Source: Rahnella laticis (GTDB taxonomy: Bacteria; Pseudomonadota; Gammaproteobacteria; Enterobacterales; Enterobacteriaceae). From it: DNA of 64,000 nt. The DNA lies in assembly GCF_015644585.1 (NCBI RefSeq), contig NZ_JADOBI010000015.1:37751-101750 (forward strand), read 5' to 3'. How positions within the stretch are numbered: the first letter of the stretch is position 1; every line of letters starts with the position of its first letter. The position numbers and the translations under genes are program-made. Under the pieces are notes generated by a model. The model was not told the origin of the DNA and made no database searches. It worked only from the letters and a program-made list of their open reading frames with translations. Shown here piece after piece: positions 53,301 through 64,000 of this stretch.

Positions 53301-54461
53301 ATGACGCACAAGCAAGCCACCATTGCCGTAGGCAGTGGCCTGAACAATGATCAGCAATATGGTTGTGTAGTTCCGCCTATCGCCCTTTCCAGCACTTACA
53401 ACTTTGAAGATTTCAATCAGCCGAGAGCCCATGACTATTCACGTCGCGGAAATCCGACGCGTGATATCGCTCAGCGTGCGCTGGCCGAACTGGAAGGCGG
53501 AGCGGGCGCGGTGCTCACCAGCAGCGGGATGTCCGCAATCCATCTGGTGTGTACGGTGTTTCTCAAACCTGGCGATTTGCTGGTTGCGCCGCACGATTGC
53601 TACGGCGGCAGCTACCGCCTGTTCGACAGCCTGAGTAAGCGCGGTGCGTACCGCGTGCTGTTTGTCGATCAGGGTGACCCTCAGGCGCTGGCCGAAGCGC
53701 TGAAGGAAAAACCAAAACTGGTGCTGATTGAATCCCCAAGCAACCCGCTGCTGCGTGTGGTCGATATCGAGGCGATTTGCGCGGCGTCTCACGCGGCTGG
53801 CGCACTGACCGTGGTGGATAACACGTTCCTGAGCCCGGCGCTGCAAAACCCGCTGAAGCTGGGGGCGGATTTAGTTGTACATTCCTGTACGAAATATCTG
53901 AATGGGCATTCTGATGTGGTCGCCGGTACGGTAATATCTAAGACCGCAGAGCATGCAACTGAACTGGCGTGGTGGGCGAACAATATCGGCGTAACCGCCG
54001 CGGCGTTTGACAGCTACCTTCTGTTGCGTGGCCTGCGTACGCTGACGGTTCGCGTAAAACAACAGCAGGAAAATGCGCTGGCGATTGTGGCGTATTTGCA
54101 AAAACAGTCGCAGGTCAAAAAGCTGTATCATCCGTCGCTGCCGGAAAACCAGGGGCATGAAATTGCCCGCCGTCAGCAACGTGGCTTCGGGGCCATGATC
54201 AGTTTTGAATTTAACGGAGATGAAGCGCAGTTGCGTCATTTCCTGAAAGAATTGAAGTTATTTACCCTCGCAGAATCACTGGGAGGCGTCGAAAGCCTGA
54301 TTTCTCATACGGCAACCATGACACACGCTGGCATGGCGCCGGAAGCGCGTAAAGCCGCCGGGATTTCTGACAGCTTGCTCCGTATTTCTGTAGGTCTTGA
54401 AGACAGCGAAGATTTGATTGCTGATCTGGAACACGCATTCCAGTCAGTGGCAACGAGGTAA
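53301..54461 (+). CDS. metB: Cystathionine gamma-synthase
   Basis: PLP enzyme joining O-succinylhomoserine and cysteine to form cystathionine in methionine synthesis. The 386-residue Cys/Met-metabolism family protein has YSRRGNPTRD, the SSGMSAIH cofactor loop and the PLP lysine Lys198 in HSCTKYLNGHSDV. metL begins 2 bases after its stop; the pair is the metBL operon, repressed by MetJ. Confidence 0.97.
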   Translation: MTHKQATIAVGSGLNNDQQYGCVVPPIALSSTYNFEDFNQPRAHDYSRRGNPTRDIAQRALAELEGGAGAVLTSSGMSAIHLVCTVFLKPGDLLVAPHDCYGGSYRLFDSLSKRGAYRVLFVDQGDPQALAEALKEKPKLVLIESPSNPLLRVVDIEAICAASHAAGALTVVDNTFLSPALQNPLKLGADLVVHSCTKYLNGHSDVVAGTVISKTAEHATELAWWANNIGVTAAAFDSYLLLRGLRTLTVRVKQQQENALAIVAYLQKQSQVKKLYHPSLPENQGHEIARRQQRGFGAMISFEFNGDEAQLRHFLKELKLFTLAESLGGVESLISHTATMTHAGMAPEARKAAGISDSLLRISVGLEDSEDLIADLEHAFQSVATR

Positions 54462-54463
54462 GT

Positions 54464-56899
54464 ATGAATGCAATAGCGGTTGCAGCGCCGGCGGGAAGCC
54501 GGCAGTTGCACAAATTTGGTGGCAGCAGCCTGGCTGACGTGAAATGTTATCTGCGCGTCGCAGGTATTATGGCTGAGTACGCAAAGCCGGGCGACATGAT
54601 GGTGGTGTCGGCGGCGGGCAGCACGACCAACCAGCTGATCAGCTGGCTGAAACTGAGCCAGACCGACCGGCTTTCCGCGCATCAGGTTCAGCAGGCCTTG
54701 CGCCGGTATCAGAGTGATTTGATTTCCGGCCTGCTTCCGCCGGAAATGGCAGAACCGCTTATTGCTTCTTTTATTCATGACCTCGAACGTCTGGCTGTTT
54801 TGCTCGATGACAAGATGACCGATGCGGTTTACGCAGAAGTCGTCGGTCATGGCGAAATCTGGTCTGCACGGCTGATGTCTGCCGTGTTGTGCAAAATGGA
54901 GCTGCCTGCCGCCTGGCTGGATGCGCGCGAATTTCTGCGTGCTGAACGCGCGGCTCAGCCTCAGGTAGATGAAGGGCGTTCTTATCCGCTTCTGCAACAG
55001 CTTATCGCGCAGCATCCTCAGCAATATCTGGTGGTGACCGGGTTTATCGCCCGCAGTGACGCCGGTGAAACCGTTCTGCTTGGCCGTAACGGCAGCGACT
55101 ATTCCGCCACCCAGATTGGCGCACTGGCGAACGCCAGCCGCGTTACCATCTGGAGTGACGTCGCCGGGGTTTACAGCGCCGATCCCCGTAAAGTGAAAGA
55201 TGCCTGCCTGTTGCCGCTGCTGCGTCTGGATGAAGCCAGTGAACTGGCGCGTCTGGCCGCACCGGTCTTGCATACCCGCACTTTGCAGCCGGTTTCCGGC
55301 AGCGATATCGATTTACAGCTGCGCTGTAGCTACAAACCGGAGCAGGGCTCGACGCGTATCGAACGCGTACTGGCTTCCGGCACGGGCGCAAAAATTGTCA
55401 CCAGCCACGATGATATTTGCCTGATCGAAATGGCTATTCCGTCTGCGCATGATTTTGCGCTGGCACAAAAAGATGTTGAGTTGCTGCTCAAGCGTGCGCA
55501 GATCAAACCGCTGTGTACCGGTGTGCATCCTGACCGCAATCTGCTGCAATTTTGTTATACCTCCGAAGTAGCGGGGAGCGCCTTGCAGGTGCTGGAAGAT
55601 GCCGCATTGCCGGGGCGTCTGACGCTGCGTGAAGGGCTGGCAATGGTGGCGCTGGTCGGTGCGGGCGTGTGTAAAAACCCGCTGCACAGCCACCGTTTCT
55701 ATCAGGAAATGAAAGATCAGCCGATCGAATTCATCTGGCAGTCGGAAGACGGCATCAGTCTGGTGGCGGTTCTGCGCGTCGGCCCGACTGCTCATCTGAT
55801 TCAGGGGCTGCATAAAACCCTGTTCCGCGCTGAAAAACAAATTGGTCTGATGCTGTTTGGTAAAGGCAATATCGGTTCACGCTGGCTGGAACTGTTTGCC
55901 CGTGAACAAAAGAATATTTCTGCCCGCAGCGGTTTCGAATTCGTGCTGGCCGGTGTGGTAGACAGCAAACGCAGCCTGCTCAATTACGAAGGTCTGGACG
56001 CAAGCCGTGCGCTGGCCTTCTTCGACGACGAATCCCAGACGCACGACGAAGAATCGCTGTTCCTGTGGATGCGCGCGCACCCTTATGATGATCTGGTGGT
56101 GCTGGATGTCACGGCGAGCGCAGAACTGGCCGATCAGTATCTGGATTTCGCCAGCTACGGTTTCCATGTGATCAGTGCGAATAAACTGGCGGGCGCATCC
56201 GGGACGAATAAATACCGTCAGATCCGCGATGCGTTCTCTAAAACCGACAGTCACTGGTTGTACAACGCGACCGTGGGCGCGGGGTTGCCGGTTAACCATA
56301 CCGTGCGCGATTTACGTGACAGCGGCGACAGCATTCTGGCAATCAGCGGAATCTTCTCCGGCACGTTATCCTGGCTGTTCCTGCAATTTGACGGCACGCT
56401 GCCGTTCACCGAACTGGTGGATCTGGCGTGGCAGCAGGGGCTGACAGAGCCTGATCCACGCGATGATTTATCCGGTCAGGACGTGATGCGTAAACTGGTG
56501 ATCCTGGCGCGTGAAGCGGGTTATGACATCGAACCGACGCAGGTTCGTGTGGAATCTCTGGTCCCGGCTGGTTGTGAAACGGGTTCCGTCGATCAGTTCT
56601 TTGAGGACGGCGAAGCGCTGAATCAGCAAATGCTCCAGCGTCTGGAAGCTGCGCGCGAAATGGGTCTGGTGCTGCGTTATGTGGCGCGTTTCGATGCCAA
56701 CGGTAAAGCGCGCGTTGGCGTTGAAGCGGTTCGTGAGGATCACCCTCTGGCCGCGTTACTGCCGTGTGATAACGTTTTTGCCATCGAAAGCCGCTGGTAT
56801 CGCGATAACCCGCTGGTCATCCGCGGGCCAGGTGCCGGGCGTGATGTTACCGCTGGCGCACTGCAATCTGACCTTAACCGGTTGACTCAGCTGCTTTAA
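54464..56899 (+). CDS. metL: Bifunctional aspartokinase II / homoserine dehydrogenase II
   Basis: Catalyses the first and third steps from aspartate to homoserine for methionine. The 811-residue protein has the aspartokinase signature KFGGSSLADVK (18-28), an interface region (about 310-450) corresponding to ACT-like domains, and from about residue 459 the homoserine dehydrogenase Rossmann start LMLFGKGNIGSRWLEL, with SANKLAGASGTNKYRQI and the GIFSGTLSWLF catalytic region. It is the methionine-repressed isoenzyme by operon context with metB. Confidence 0.97.
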   Translation: MNAIAVAAPAGSRQLHKFGGSSLADVKCYLRVAGIMAEYAKPGDMMVVSAAGSTTNQLISWLKLSQTDRLSAHQVQQALRRYQSDLISGLLPPEMAEPLIASFIHDLERLAVLLDDKMTDAVYAEVVGHGEIWSARLMSAVLCKMELPAAWLDAREFLRAERAAQPQVDEGRSYPLLQQLIAQHPQQYLVVTGFIARSDAGETVLLGRNGSDYSATQIGALANASRVTIWSDVAGVYSADPRKVKDACLLPLLRLDEASELARLAAPVLHTRTLQPVSGSDIDLQLRCSYKPEQGSTRIERVLASGTGAKIVTSHDDICLIEMAIPSAHDFALAQKDVELLLKRAQIKPLCTGVHPDRNLLQFCYTSEVAGSALQVLEDAALPGRLTLREGLAMVALVGAGVCKNPLHSHRFYQEMKDQPIEFIWQSEDGISLVAVLRVGPTAHLIQGLHKTLFRAEKQIGLMLFGKGNIGSRWLELFAREQKNISARSGFEFVLAGVVDSKRSLLNYEGLDASRALAFFDDESQTHDEESLFLWMRAHPYDDLVVLDVTASAELADQYLDFASYGFHVISANKLAGASGTNKYRQIRDAFSKTDSHWLYNATVGAGLPVNHTVRDLRDSGDSILAISGIFSGTLSWLFLQFDGTLPFTELVDLAWQQGLTEPDPRDDLSGQDVMRKLVILAREAGYDIEPTQVRVESLVPAGCETGSVDQFFEDGEALNQQMLQRLEAAREMGLVLRYVARFDANGKARVGVEAVREDHPLAALLPCDNVFAIESRWYRDNPLVIRGPGAGRDVTAGALQSDLNRLTQLL

Positions 56900-56906
56900 A
56901 AACCTA

Positions 56907-56934
56907 CACCCTTCCGGTTCCTGCCGGAAGGGTG
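56907..56934 (+). terminator. Terminator of metBL
   Basis: CACCCTTCCGG and CCGGAAGGGTG form a perfect 11-bp stem with a 6-base loop; only a short T-run follows. Confidence 0.75.
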
Positions 56935-57068
56935 CTTTCAGACTTCTCCTCATCTTCTCCTCTGCACTTTCCCCCAACATGAAATTCCTTCAATTTGAGT
57001 GAAGATTAATCACACTCAGATGCATTTTTGCAGTTGACAGTTTTGCTCACTTCCTCCATTGTCTATCC

Positions 57069-57092
57069 ATACGTTTAGACGTCTAGACGCTT
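57069..57092. promoter_or_regulatory. Three tandem Met boxes before metF
   Basis: ATACGTTT, AGACGTCT and AGACGCTT lie in 8-base register, matching the consensus at 6, 8 and 6 of 8 positions. The middle box is perfect. Confidence 0.8.
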
Positions 57093-57113
57093 ACCATATA
57101 AGCCAATAATTAA

Positions 57114-58049
<936 letters not shown>

Positions 58050-58076
58050 GTAAATAATTTCTGGAATGCACAAAGC

Positions 58077-58103
58077 AAAAAACCCGCGAATTCGCGGGTT
58101 TTT
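58077..58103. terminator. Bidirectional terminator between metF and ppc
   Basis: AACCCGCGAATTCGCGGGTT is fully symmetric and flanked by A-run and T-run, serving both convergent genes. Confidence 0.9.
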
Positions 58104-58123
58104 CTTTGGGCTCTGCGGCTGAA

Positions 58124-60769
58124 CTAGCCGGTGTTGCGCATACCGGCCGCAACGCCTGCGATGGTTACCATCAATGCCTGTTCGACATTCGCATCCTGCT
58201 TGCCGTCTTTTTCCAGCTCGCGCGAACGGTGCAACAACTCAGCCTGAAGCACGTTCAGCGGGTCGGTGTAGACGTTACGCAGTGCGATAGATTCAGCAAT
58301 CCACGGCAAATCTTCCATCAGATGATCGTCGTTGGAAATCGCCAGCACCACTTTGATATCGCCTGCCAGCTGTTCACGCAGTTTCGCGCCCAGCGGCCAC
58401 AATTCTTTTTCGACCAGGCGCTGATCGTAGTATTCCGCCAGCCACAGGTCGGCTTTGGCGAACACCATTTCCAGCATACCGATACGCGTGGAGAAGAATG
58501 GCCAGTCGTGGCACATCGCTTCCAGCTCATCGCGTTTCCCGTCATCGACGACGGCCTGCAAACCGGCACCTGCGCCCAGCCAGGCTGGCAGCATCAGACG
58601 GTTTTGCGTCCAGGCGAAGATCCACGGAATCGCACGCAGACTTTCCACGCCGCCGTTGGCCTTACGTTTTGCCGGACGTGAACCCAGCGGCAGTTTCGCC
58701 AGTTCCTGCTCCGGCGTCGCTGCGCGGAAGTAAGGCACGAAGTCTTTATTCTCGCGAATATAGCCGCGGTACATTTTGCAGGAAACGTCAGACAGCTGTT
58801 CCATGATGTCCACCCAGGCTTTTTTCGGCTCTGGCGGTGGCAGCAGGTTGGCTTCCAGAATGGCGGAGGTATACAGCGCCAGACTGCTGATGGTGACTTC
58901 CGGCAGACCAAATTTAAAGCGGATCATTTCGCCCTGTTCAGTCACGCGCAGGCCACCTTTCAGGCTGCCCGGTGGCTGAGAGAGCAGCGCAGCTTGCGCA
59001 GGCGCACCGCCACGGCCGATAGAACCGCCGCGTCCGTGGAACAGCGTCAGCGCCACACCGGCTTTCTCACAGGTTTTGATTAATGCGTCTTGCGCGCGGT
59101 ACTGCGCCCAGGAAGCGGCCATCACGCCCGCGTCTTTCGCGGAGTCGGAATAGCCAATCATCACCATTTGTTTGCCCTGAATGAAGCCGCGATACCAGTC
59201 GATGCTCAGCAACTGCTTCATCACGTCGTCGGCGTTATTGAGGTCATCCAGCGTTTCGAACAGCGGCGCAACCGGCATCGGGAACGGACAACCGGCTTCT
59301 TTAAGCAGCAGATGCACGGCCAGCACGTCGGACGGAGTGCGCGCCATGGAAATGACGTAAGCGGCGATAGAGCCTTCCGGCGCTTCCGCAATCACCTGGC
59401 AGGTATCGAGCACTTCTTTGGTATCTGCGCTCGGTTCCCAGTGGCGTGGCACCAGCGGACGTTGTGAATTCAGTTCGCGGATCAGGAACGCCTGTTTGTC
59501 GGATTCTGACCAGCTTTCGTAATCGCCCAGCCCCAGATAACGGGTGATTTCAGCGATCGCGTCGGTATGACGGGTACTTTCCTGACGCACGTCGATACGC
59601 ACCAGCGGCACGCCAAAACAGCGTACGCGGCGCAGGGTATCGAGCAACTGACCGTTCGCGATGATGCCCATATTGCAGGCCAGCAGCGACTGGTAACAGG
59701 CATAAAGCGGTGCCCAGAGTTGCTCGTTTTTCACCAGCAAATCATGAGGACGCGCAACGCGTTCGCCTTTCAGACGGGCTTCGAGATACACCTGCGTGGT
59801 GGTCAGCTGGGTACGCAGCTGTTTCATGATTTCGCGGTACGGCTCGAGGATATCGACACCACCGGCCCGCTCGCGCAGTTCCGGCGTACATTCGGTCATG
59901 GAGAGTTCTGAAACCAGCACAGCGATATCGCGCAGGAACAGATCGGTGGCTTTCCAGCGGCTCAGCAACAGAACGTGGCGGGTAATATCAGCTGTCACGT
60001 TCGGGTTACCGTCGCGGTCGCCACCCATCCAGGAAGTGAAACGCACCGGCACGGCTTCCACCGGCATTTTGTAATTCAGTGACGTCTCAAGCTGCTCGTT
60101 CAGTTCACGCAGGAAAGCAGGAACGCCTTCCCACAGGCTGTTTTCGACCACCGCAAAACCCCATTTGGCTTCATCAACCGGAGAAGGGCGGTTTTTACGG
60201 ATTTCGTCGGTGTGCCATGACTGCGCAATTAACTGACGCAGGCGGCGCATAATTTGTTTGCGCTCGTAATCGGCCAGATCGTTATGGTCGAGTTGTTTGA
60301 GGCAATTATTCACTTCCACCAGTTTGTGGATAAGCGTGCGGCGGGCGATTTCCGTCGGGTGCGCGGTCAGCACCAGTTCGATAGAAAGCTGGTCAACGGC
60401 GTCACGTAATTGTTGTTCAGAGAGATTTTTGGATTTCAGACGATCGAACAATTGTGCCAGAGCTTCAGGGTTGCTGGCAGCCTCGCCGTGTGGCGAAATG
60501 CTGTGATATTGCTCAGCTACGTTGGCTAAATTCAGAAACTGGCTGAAAGCACGGGCAACAGGCAACAACTCATCATTCGAGAGATTTTGCAGCGTTGACA
60601 GCAATTCCTGACGATCAGCATCATTTCCTGCACGTGAGGATTTGGACAACTTACGGATTTTCTCAACACGATCCAGGATATGTTCTCCCAACGTATCTTT
60701 GATCGTGTCGCCCAGCAATTTACCTAACATACTGACATTACTTCGCATTGCGGAATATTGTTCGTTCAT
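58124..60769 (-). CDS. ppc: Phosphoenolpyruvate carboxylase
   Basis: Carboxylates phosphoenolpyruvate to oxaloacetate, refilling the TCA cycle and, through aspartate, feeding the Met and Arg genes on both sides. The 881-residue protein (883 in E. coli) has the catalytic [13 protein letters not shown] near residue 138, [16 protein letters not shown], the mobile loop [14 protein letters not shown] and the invariant C-terminus MRNTG. The N-terminus [20 protein letters not shown] fixes the start. It converges on metF. Confidence 0.98.
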   Translation of the reverse strand: MNEQYSAMRSNVSMLGKLLGDTIKDTLGEHILDRVEKIRKLSKSSRAGNDADRQELLSTLQNLSNDELLPVARAFSQFLNLANVAEQYHSISPHGEAASNPEALAQLFDRLKSKNLSEQQLRDAVDQLSIELVLTAHPTEIARRTLIHKLVEVNNCLKQLDHNDLADYERKQIMRRLRQLIAQSWHTDEIRKNRPSPVDEAKWGFAVVENSLWEGVPAFLRELNEQLETSLNYKMPVEAVPVRFTSWMGGDRDGNPNVTADITRHVLLLSRWKATDLFLRDIAVLVSELSMTECTPELRERAGGVDILEPYREIMKQLRTQLTTTQVYLEARLKGERVARPHDLLVKNEQLWAPLYACYQSLLACNMGIIANGQLLDTLRRVRCFGVPLVRIDVRQESTRHTDAIAEITRYLGLGDYESWSESDKQAFLIRELNSQRPLVPRHWEPSADTKEVLDTCQVIAEAPEGSIAAYVISMARTPSDVLAVHLLLKEAGCPFPMPVAPLFETLDDLNNADDVMKQLLSIDWYRGFIQGKQMVMIGYSDSAKDAGVMAASWAQYRAQDALIKTCEKAGVALTLFHGRGGSIGRGGAPAQAALLSQPPGSLKGGLRVTEQGEMIRFKFGLPEVTISSLALYTSAILEANLLPPPEPKKAWVDIMEQLSDVSCKMYRGYIRENKDFVPYFRAATPEQELAKLPLGSRPAKRKANGGVESLRAIPWIFAWTQNRLMLPAWLGAGAGLQAVVDDGKRDELEAMCHDWPFFSTRIGMLEMVFAKADLWLAEYYDQRLVEKELWPLGAKLREQLAGDIKVVLAISNDDHLMEDLPWIAESIALRNVYTDPLNVLQAELLHRSRELEKDGKQDANVEQALMVTIAGVAAGMRNTG

Positions 60770-61007
60770 ATCACCTCTGACCCGTTCTCTCGTTTGATTT
60801 TTATATTCTGTAAATAACTTTCACCCGTCAGGCATTCATGCCCCGTTCACCCGCCAACCTGGCCATACTTTTTAAATACCGCACCTGTTTTAACCCAAAA
60901 ACACCCGATCACTCACGTTAAAAATGGTCTTTTTGGCGATGTCGCTGAAATTTAATTACAACCGCGACGATATCAGTTTGGCTAATCCATCATTTGTACA
61001 GTATCAA

Positions 61008-61027
61008 AGGGCGCCCGGAAGCGCCCT
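61008..61027 (-). terminator. Possible terminator of argE
   Basis: AGGGCGC and GCGCCCT arms lie 31-50 bases past the argE stop; the following T-run on the minus strand is weak. Confidence 0.5.
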
Positions 61028-61057
61028 GATTGTTTCTTCATCAACCCTGATTCAGGA

Positions 61058-62209
61058 TCAGTGATAACAGAAGTGATGAACGACCTGAGAAATCAGCTCG
61101 CGTGTCGGTTTTATGAACGCGGTATCAATATATTCATCTGGCTGGTGTGCCTGATCGATAGAACCCGGCCCCAGAACCAGCGTCGGGCACAGTTCCTGAA
61201 TGAACGGCGCTTCGGTGCAGTAGTTCACGATTTCGGTTTCAACACCCAGCAGTTTTTCCACCACCTGAACCAGCGGGTGATCCGGCGGGCATTCATAACC
61301 CGGGATCGGCGGATGCAGTTCTTCGATAGCCAGACGGCCCGGCCAGCGCTGGCTGACAGGCTCCAGCGCTTCGTTGAGCAGGCCATTGATATCGGCCAGC
61401 GTCAGGCCCGGTAGCGGACGAATATCCATGTGCATTTCGCAGCAGGCGCAAATACGGTTTGGCGCGTCGCCGCCGTTGATATAACCGAAGTTCATGGTCG
61501 GATACGGGATCACAAAACCACTGTGGTTGTAACGGGTTTTCAGCGTATTGCGCAGCGTCATCAGATGGGTAATCGACTCGTGCATCAGTTCGATGGCGTT
61601 CACGCCGCGAGACGGATCGCTGGAATGGCCGGACTGACCGGTGATGCGGATGGCATTCGACAAATGGCCTTTGTGCGCACGAACCGGTTTCAGTGAGGTC
61701 GGTTCGCCGATGATTGCGCAGTCCGGACGAATTTTCGCGTTTTTGGAGAAGTAGCTGGCACCGGCCATCGTCGTTTCTTCATCTGCTGTCGCTAAAATAT
61801 ACAGCGGTTTAGTCAGTTTGGTCAGATCGACATCGCGCAGTGAATCGAGGATAAACGCGAAGAAACCTTTCATGTCGGCAGTACCCAAACCATAGAGCTT
61901 ATTTTCATGCTCAGTGAGGGTGAAAGGATCGCGTGTCCAGCGTCCGTCATCGAACGGAACGGTATCGGTATGACCGGCCAGCAGTAAGCCGCCTGCGCCG
62001 TGACCGGTACTGGCTAACATATTGAATTTATTGCGCGTACCTGGAACGGGCTGCACTTCAACGTTGAAGCCTAAATCACCGAACCAGCCTGCCAGTAAAT
62101 GGATTAGCGTCTCATTGCTCTGGTCCAAAGCAGCGTCCGTTGCGCTGATGGAAGGGGTTGCGATTAACGCCCGATAGAGCTCAATAAAAGGAGGTAATTT
62201 CATCTTCAC
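61058..62209 (-). CDS. argE: Acetylornithine deacetylase
   Basis: Zinc-dependent removal of the acetyl group from N-acetylornithine, giving ornithine. The 383-residue M20-family enzyme shows the metal ligands His80 and Asp82 in [13 protein letters not shown], Asp112 in GTADMKGF and the Glu144-Glu145 pair in [11 protein letters not shown]. The start is taken at a GTG with AAAGG 9 bases upstream, giving the E. coli length; the ATG two codons later is an alternative. It diverges from argC across an ARG-box operator. Confidence 0.96.
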   Translation of the reverse strand: MKMKLPPFIELYRALIATPSISATDAALDQSNETLIHLLAGWFGDLGFNVEVQPVPGTRNKFNMLASTGHGAGGLLLAGHTDTVPFDDGRWTRDPFTLTEHENKLYGLGTADMKGFFAFILDSLRDVDLTKLTKPLYILATADEETTMAGASYFSKNAKIRPDCAIIGEPTSLKPVRAHKGHLSNAIRITGQSGHSSDPSRGVNAIELMHESITHLMTLRNTLKTRYNHSGFVIPYPTMNFGYINGGDAPNRICACCEMHMDIRPLPGLTLADINGLLNEALEPVSQRWPGRLAIEELHPPIPGYECPPDHPLVQVVEKLLGVETEIVNYCTEAPFIQELCPTLVLGPGSIDQAHQPDEYIDTAFIKPTRELISQVVHHFCYH

Positions 62210-62234
62210 TGTTGACAGCCTTTAGTTAGGGTAG

Positions 62235-62273
62235 TATTCATATTCATGCAATAATTGTGAATAAAAATACAAT
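62235..62273. promoter_or_regulatory. Two ARG boxes between argE and argC
   Basis: An 18-bp box at 62235-62252 (core TTCAT-ATTC-ATGCA) and a second at 62256-62273 (core TGAAT-AAAA-ATACA) are 3 bases apart, the spacing used by hexameric ArgR. The pattern closely resembles the E. coli argECBH operator as I recall it. Confidence 0.75.
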
Positions 62274-62344
62274 AAGCCAGTGCGTAAGGAAACCAGAATA
62301 ATTATCCGGCTCCTTACCCAAAATTGAGAAGGTGAACAGTCCCT

Positions 62345-63349
62345 ATGTTGAATACGCTGATTGTTGGTGCCACAGGTTATGCCGGAGCTGAACTCGCGGC
62401 CTATCTGAACCGCCACCCACATATGAACATAACCGGTTTAACGGTTTCAGCGCAAAGTGCAGATGCAGGAAAATTGCTTTCCGATTTGCACCCTCAATTG
62501 AAAGGCATCGTCGATCTGCCTGTTTTGCCGCTCAAAGACGTGGAGGAAGCGGCGAAAGGCGTCGATGTGGTGTTTCTGGCGACCGCGCATGAAGTCAGCC
62601 ACGATTTAGCGCCGCAGTTTCTGGCGGGCGGTTGCGTGGTGTTCGATCTGTCCGGTGCTTTCCGCGTAAGCAAACCTGAGTTCTATACCGAATTTTACGG
62701 CTTTGAGCATCAGCATCTCGATTTGCTCGATAAAGCCGTGTACGGCCTGGCCGAATGGCAGGCTGACAAATTAAAAGATGCGCAGCTGATTGCTGTGCCG
62801 GGTTGTTACCCGACCGCTTCCCAGCTGGCGCTGAAACCGCTTATCGAAAACAGTTTGCTCAATGACAGCCAGTGGCCGGTGATCAACGCCACCAGCGGCG
62901 TCAGCGGTGCAGGCCGCAAAGCCACGTTGGGCAACAGCTTCTGTGAAGTCAGCCTTCAGCCATACAAACTGTTCAGCCATCGCCATCAGCCGGAAATCGC
63001 CGAGCATCTTGGCGTGCCGGTGATTTTCACGCCACATCTGGGTAACTTCCCGCGCGGTATTCTCGCGACCATTACCTGCCGCCTGAATGCGGGTGTGACG
63101 GAGGAGGATGTGGCGGAAGCTTTCCACAATGCGTATCACGACAAACCGCTGGTGCGTCTGTATACCAAGGGCGTTCCGGCGCTGAAAGACGTGGTCGGTC
63201 TGCCGTTCTGTGATATCGGCTTCGCGGTGAAAGGCGAACATCTGATTGTGGTGGCGACGGAAGATAACGTTCTGAAAGGAGCGTCCGCGCAGGCTGTGCA
63301 GTGCATGAATATCCGCTTTGGCTTCCCGGAAACACAATCCCTGCTTTAA
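62345..63349 (+). CDS. argC: N-acetyl-gamma-glutamyl-phosphate reductase
   Basis: NADPH-dependent reduction of N-acetylglutamyl phosphate to the semialdehyde, third step of arginine synthesis. The 334-residue protein has the Rossmann motif [15 protein letters not shown] and the catalytic cysteine in [13 protein letters not shown] (about residue 154), then [11 protein letters not shown]. It is the first gene of argCB..., repressed through the ARG boxes upstream. Confidence 0.97.
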   Translation: MLNTLIVGATGYAGAELAAYLNRHPHMNITGLTVSAQSADAGKLLSDLHPQLKGIVDLPVLPLKDVEEAAKGVDVVFLATAHEVSHDLAPQFLAGGCVVFDLSGAFRVSKPEFYTEFYGFEHQHLDLLDKAVYGLAEWQADKLKDAQLIAVPGCYPTASQLALKPLIENSLLNDSQWPVINATSGVSGAGRKATLGNSFCEVSLQPYKLFSHRHQPEIAEHLGVPVIFTPHLGNFPRGILATITCRLNAGVTEEDVAEAFHNAYHDKPLVRLYTKGVPALKDVVGLPFCDIGFAVKGEHLIVVATEDNVLKGASAQAVQCMNIRFGFPETQSLL

Positions 63350-63384
63350 CAATCCTCAGATTGTCAGCAAACAGAAAACACGCG

Positions 63385-63414
63385 TCCCTGAGCGTTTATT
63401 CAGACGTTCAGGGA
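63385..63414 (+). repeat. Intercistronic hairpin between argC and argB
   Basis: TCCCTGAGCG pairs with CGTTCAGGGA (one G-U) around a 10-base loop. No T-run follows, so it is more likely an mRNA-stability or processing element than a terminator. It lies in a 130-base gap, wider than the near-contiguous E. coli argC-argB junction I recall. Confidence 0.6.
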
Positions 63415-63479
63415 TGGTAGATTAAATTAAACGCATTGTTATTAATTAACATAATCAATCGGTCGAGGCGCGAACAGCT

Positions 63480-64000
63480 ATGAATCCGTTAGTCATCAAG
63501 TTAGGTGGTGTGTTGCTGGATAATGAAGAAGCACTTGAGCGCCTGTTCATGGCGGTCGTGGCTTATCGTCAGGAATATCATCGCCCGCTGGTGATCGTTC
63601 ACGGTGGCGGCTGCCTGGTTGATGAGCTGATGAAAAAGCTAAATCTTCCTGTCGTGAAAAAAGCCGGTCTGCGTGTGACGCCGGCCGATCAGATTGACAT
63701 TATTACCGGCGCACTGGCGGGCAGCGCGAACAAAACCCTGCTGGCGTGGGCGGTGAAAAACCATATTAACGCCGTTGGCCTGTCTCTGGCAGACGGCGGC
63801 ACGGTCAGCGTAACCCAGCTGGATGAATCCCTGGGCTTCGTCGGTAAAGCCGAAGCGGGTAATCCTGCGCTGATCAATACCCTGACCTCTGCGGGCTATC
63901 TGCCGATTGTCAGCTCTATCGGTATCACCGAAGCCGGCGAGCTGATGAACGTCAACGCCGATCAGGCTGCAACGGCTCTGGCGGCGACGCTGGGCGCGGA
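63480..64000 (+). CDS. argB: Acetylglutamate kinase (truncated by window end)
   Basis: Phosphorylates N-acetylglutamate, second step of arginine synthesis. The first 173 codons are visible: [20 protein letters not shown] gives the amino-acid-kinase start, [17 protein letters not shown] the glycine-rich loop, and [31 protein letters not shown] the nucleotide-binding part. The gene runs off the right edge. The ATG follows GAGG at a rather long 12-base spacing. Confidence 0.96.
   Translation, partial: MNPLVIKLGGVLLDNEEALERLFMAVVAYRQEYHRPLVIVHGGGCLVDELMKKLNLPVVKKAGLRVTPADQIDIITGALAGSANKTLLAWAVKNHINAVGLSLADGGTVSVTQLDESLGFVGKAEAGNPALINTLTSAGYLPIVSSIGITEAGELMNVNADQAATALAATLGA

Noticed and set aside
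54305..55273. 322-codon minus-strand frame across metB-metL
   Set aside because: Antisense to two conserved enzymes; composition typical of reverse-strand shadows in GC-biased codon use.

Overview
The window is a chromosomal segment of an enterobacterium. Gene content, gene order and near-identity of many products to Escherichia coli K-12 proteins (recalled, not searched) place it in Enterobacterales. Joining of the cysE-trmL end of one E. coli block to cpxAR-pfkA-tpiA-glp-met-ppc-arg, which lies elsewhere in E. coli, together with moderate GC, points to the Yersiniaceae side (Rahnella, Ewingella, Serratia or Yersinia relatives). The genus is an inference. I saw no tRNA, rRNA, insertion sequence, prophage or CRISPR array.

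Layout. 1-4.8 kb: pyrE, slmA, dut, coaBC, radC and rpmB-rpmG. 4.8-6.2 kb: mutM converging on coaD. 6.2-17 kb: the lipopolysaccharide core locus, all on the minus strand (hldD, waaF, waaC, three AT-rich glycosyltransferase genes, waaQ, a GT4 gene, waaA, waaE, coaD). 17.2-19.4 kb: kbl-tdh. 19.5-21.6 kb: two accessory glycan genes of unknown specificity. 21.8-29.8 kb: yibQ-envC, gpmM, yibN-grxC-secB-gpsA-cysE and trmL. 29.8-32.5 kb: the envelope-stress system cpxAR/cpxP. 32.9-39.5 kb: pfkA, sbp, tpiA, yiiQ, yiiR, fpr, emrD. 39.5-43.1 kb: the glycerol operon glpFKX. 43.7-52.5 kb: zapB, rraA, menA, hslVU, ftsN, cytR, priA, rpmE. 52.6-58.1 kb: methionine genes metJ, metBL, metF. 58.1-64 kb: ppc and the arginine genes argE / argC-argB, with argB cut by the window end.

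How the genes work together. The hldD-coaD block makes ADP-heptose, adds Kdo and heptose to lipid A and decorates the inner and outer core. No O-antigen ligase (waaL) is present in it. The Cpx genes sense envelope damage, and a perfect CpxR box sits between cpxR and cpxP. The met genes carry tandem Met-box arrays for MetJ, encoded beside them. argE/argC share a two-box ARG operator. glpF has an array of GlpR half-sites. hslVU has a sigma-32-type promoter that begins at the ftsN stop codon. The rpmBG leader can fold into a branched structure of the kind used for ribosomal-protein autoregulation.

Most of the window is conserved core genome. The least explained parts are the AT-rich core glycosyltransferases (10.7-14 kb), the two-gene module at 19.5-21.6 kb, several intergenic inverted repeats, and the absence of fieF and cdh from their usual positions. 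I found no convincing evidence for a wholly new system.
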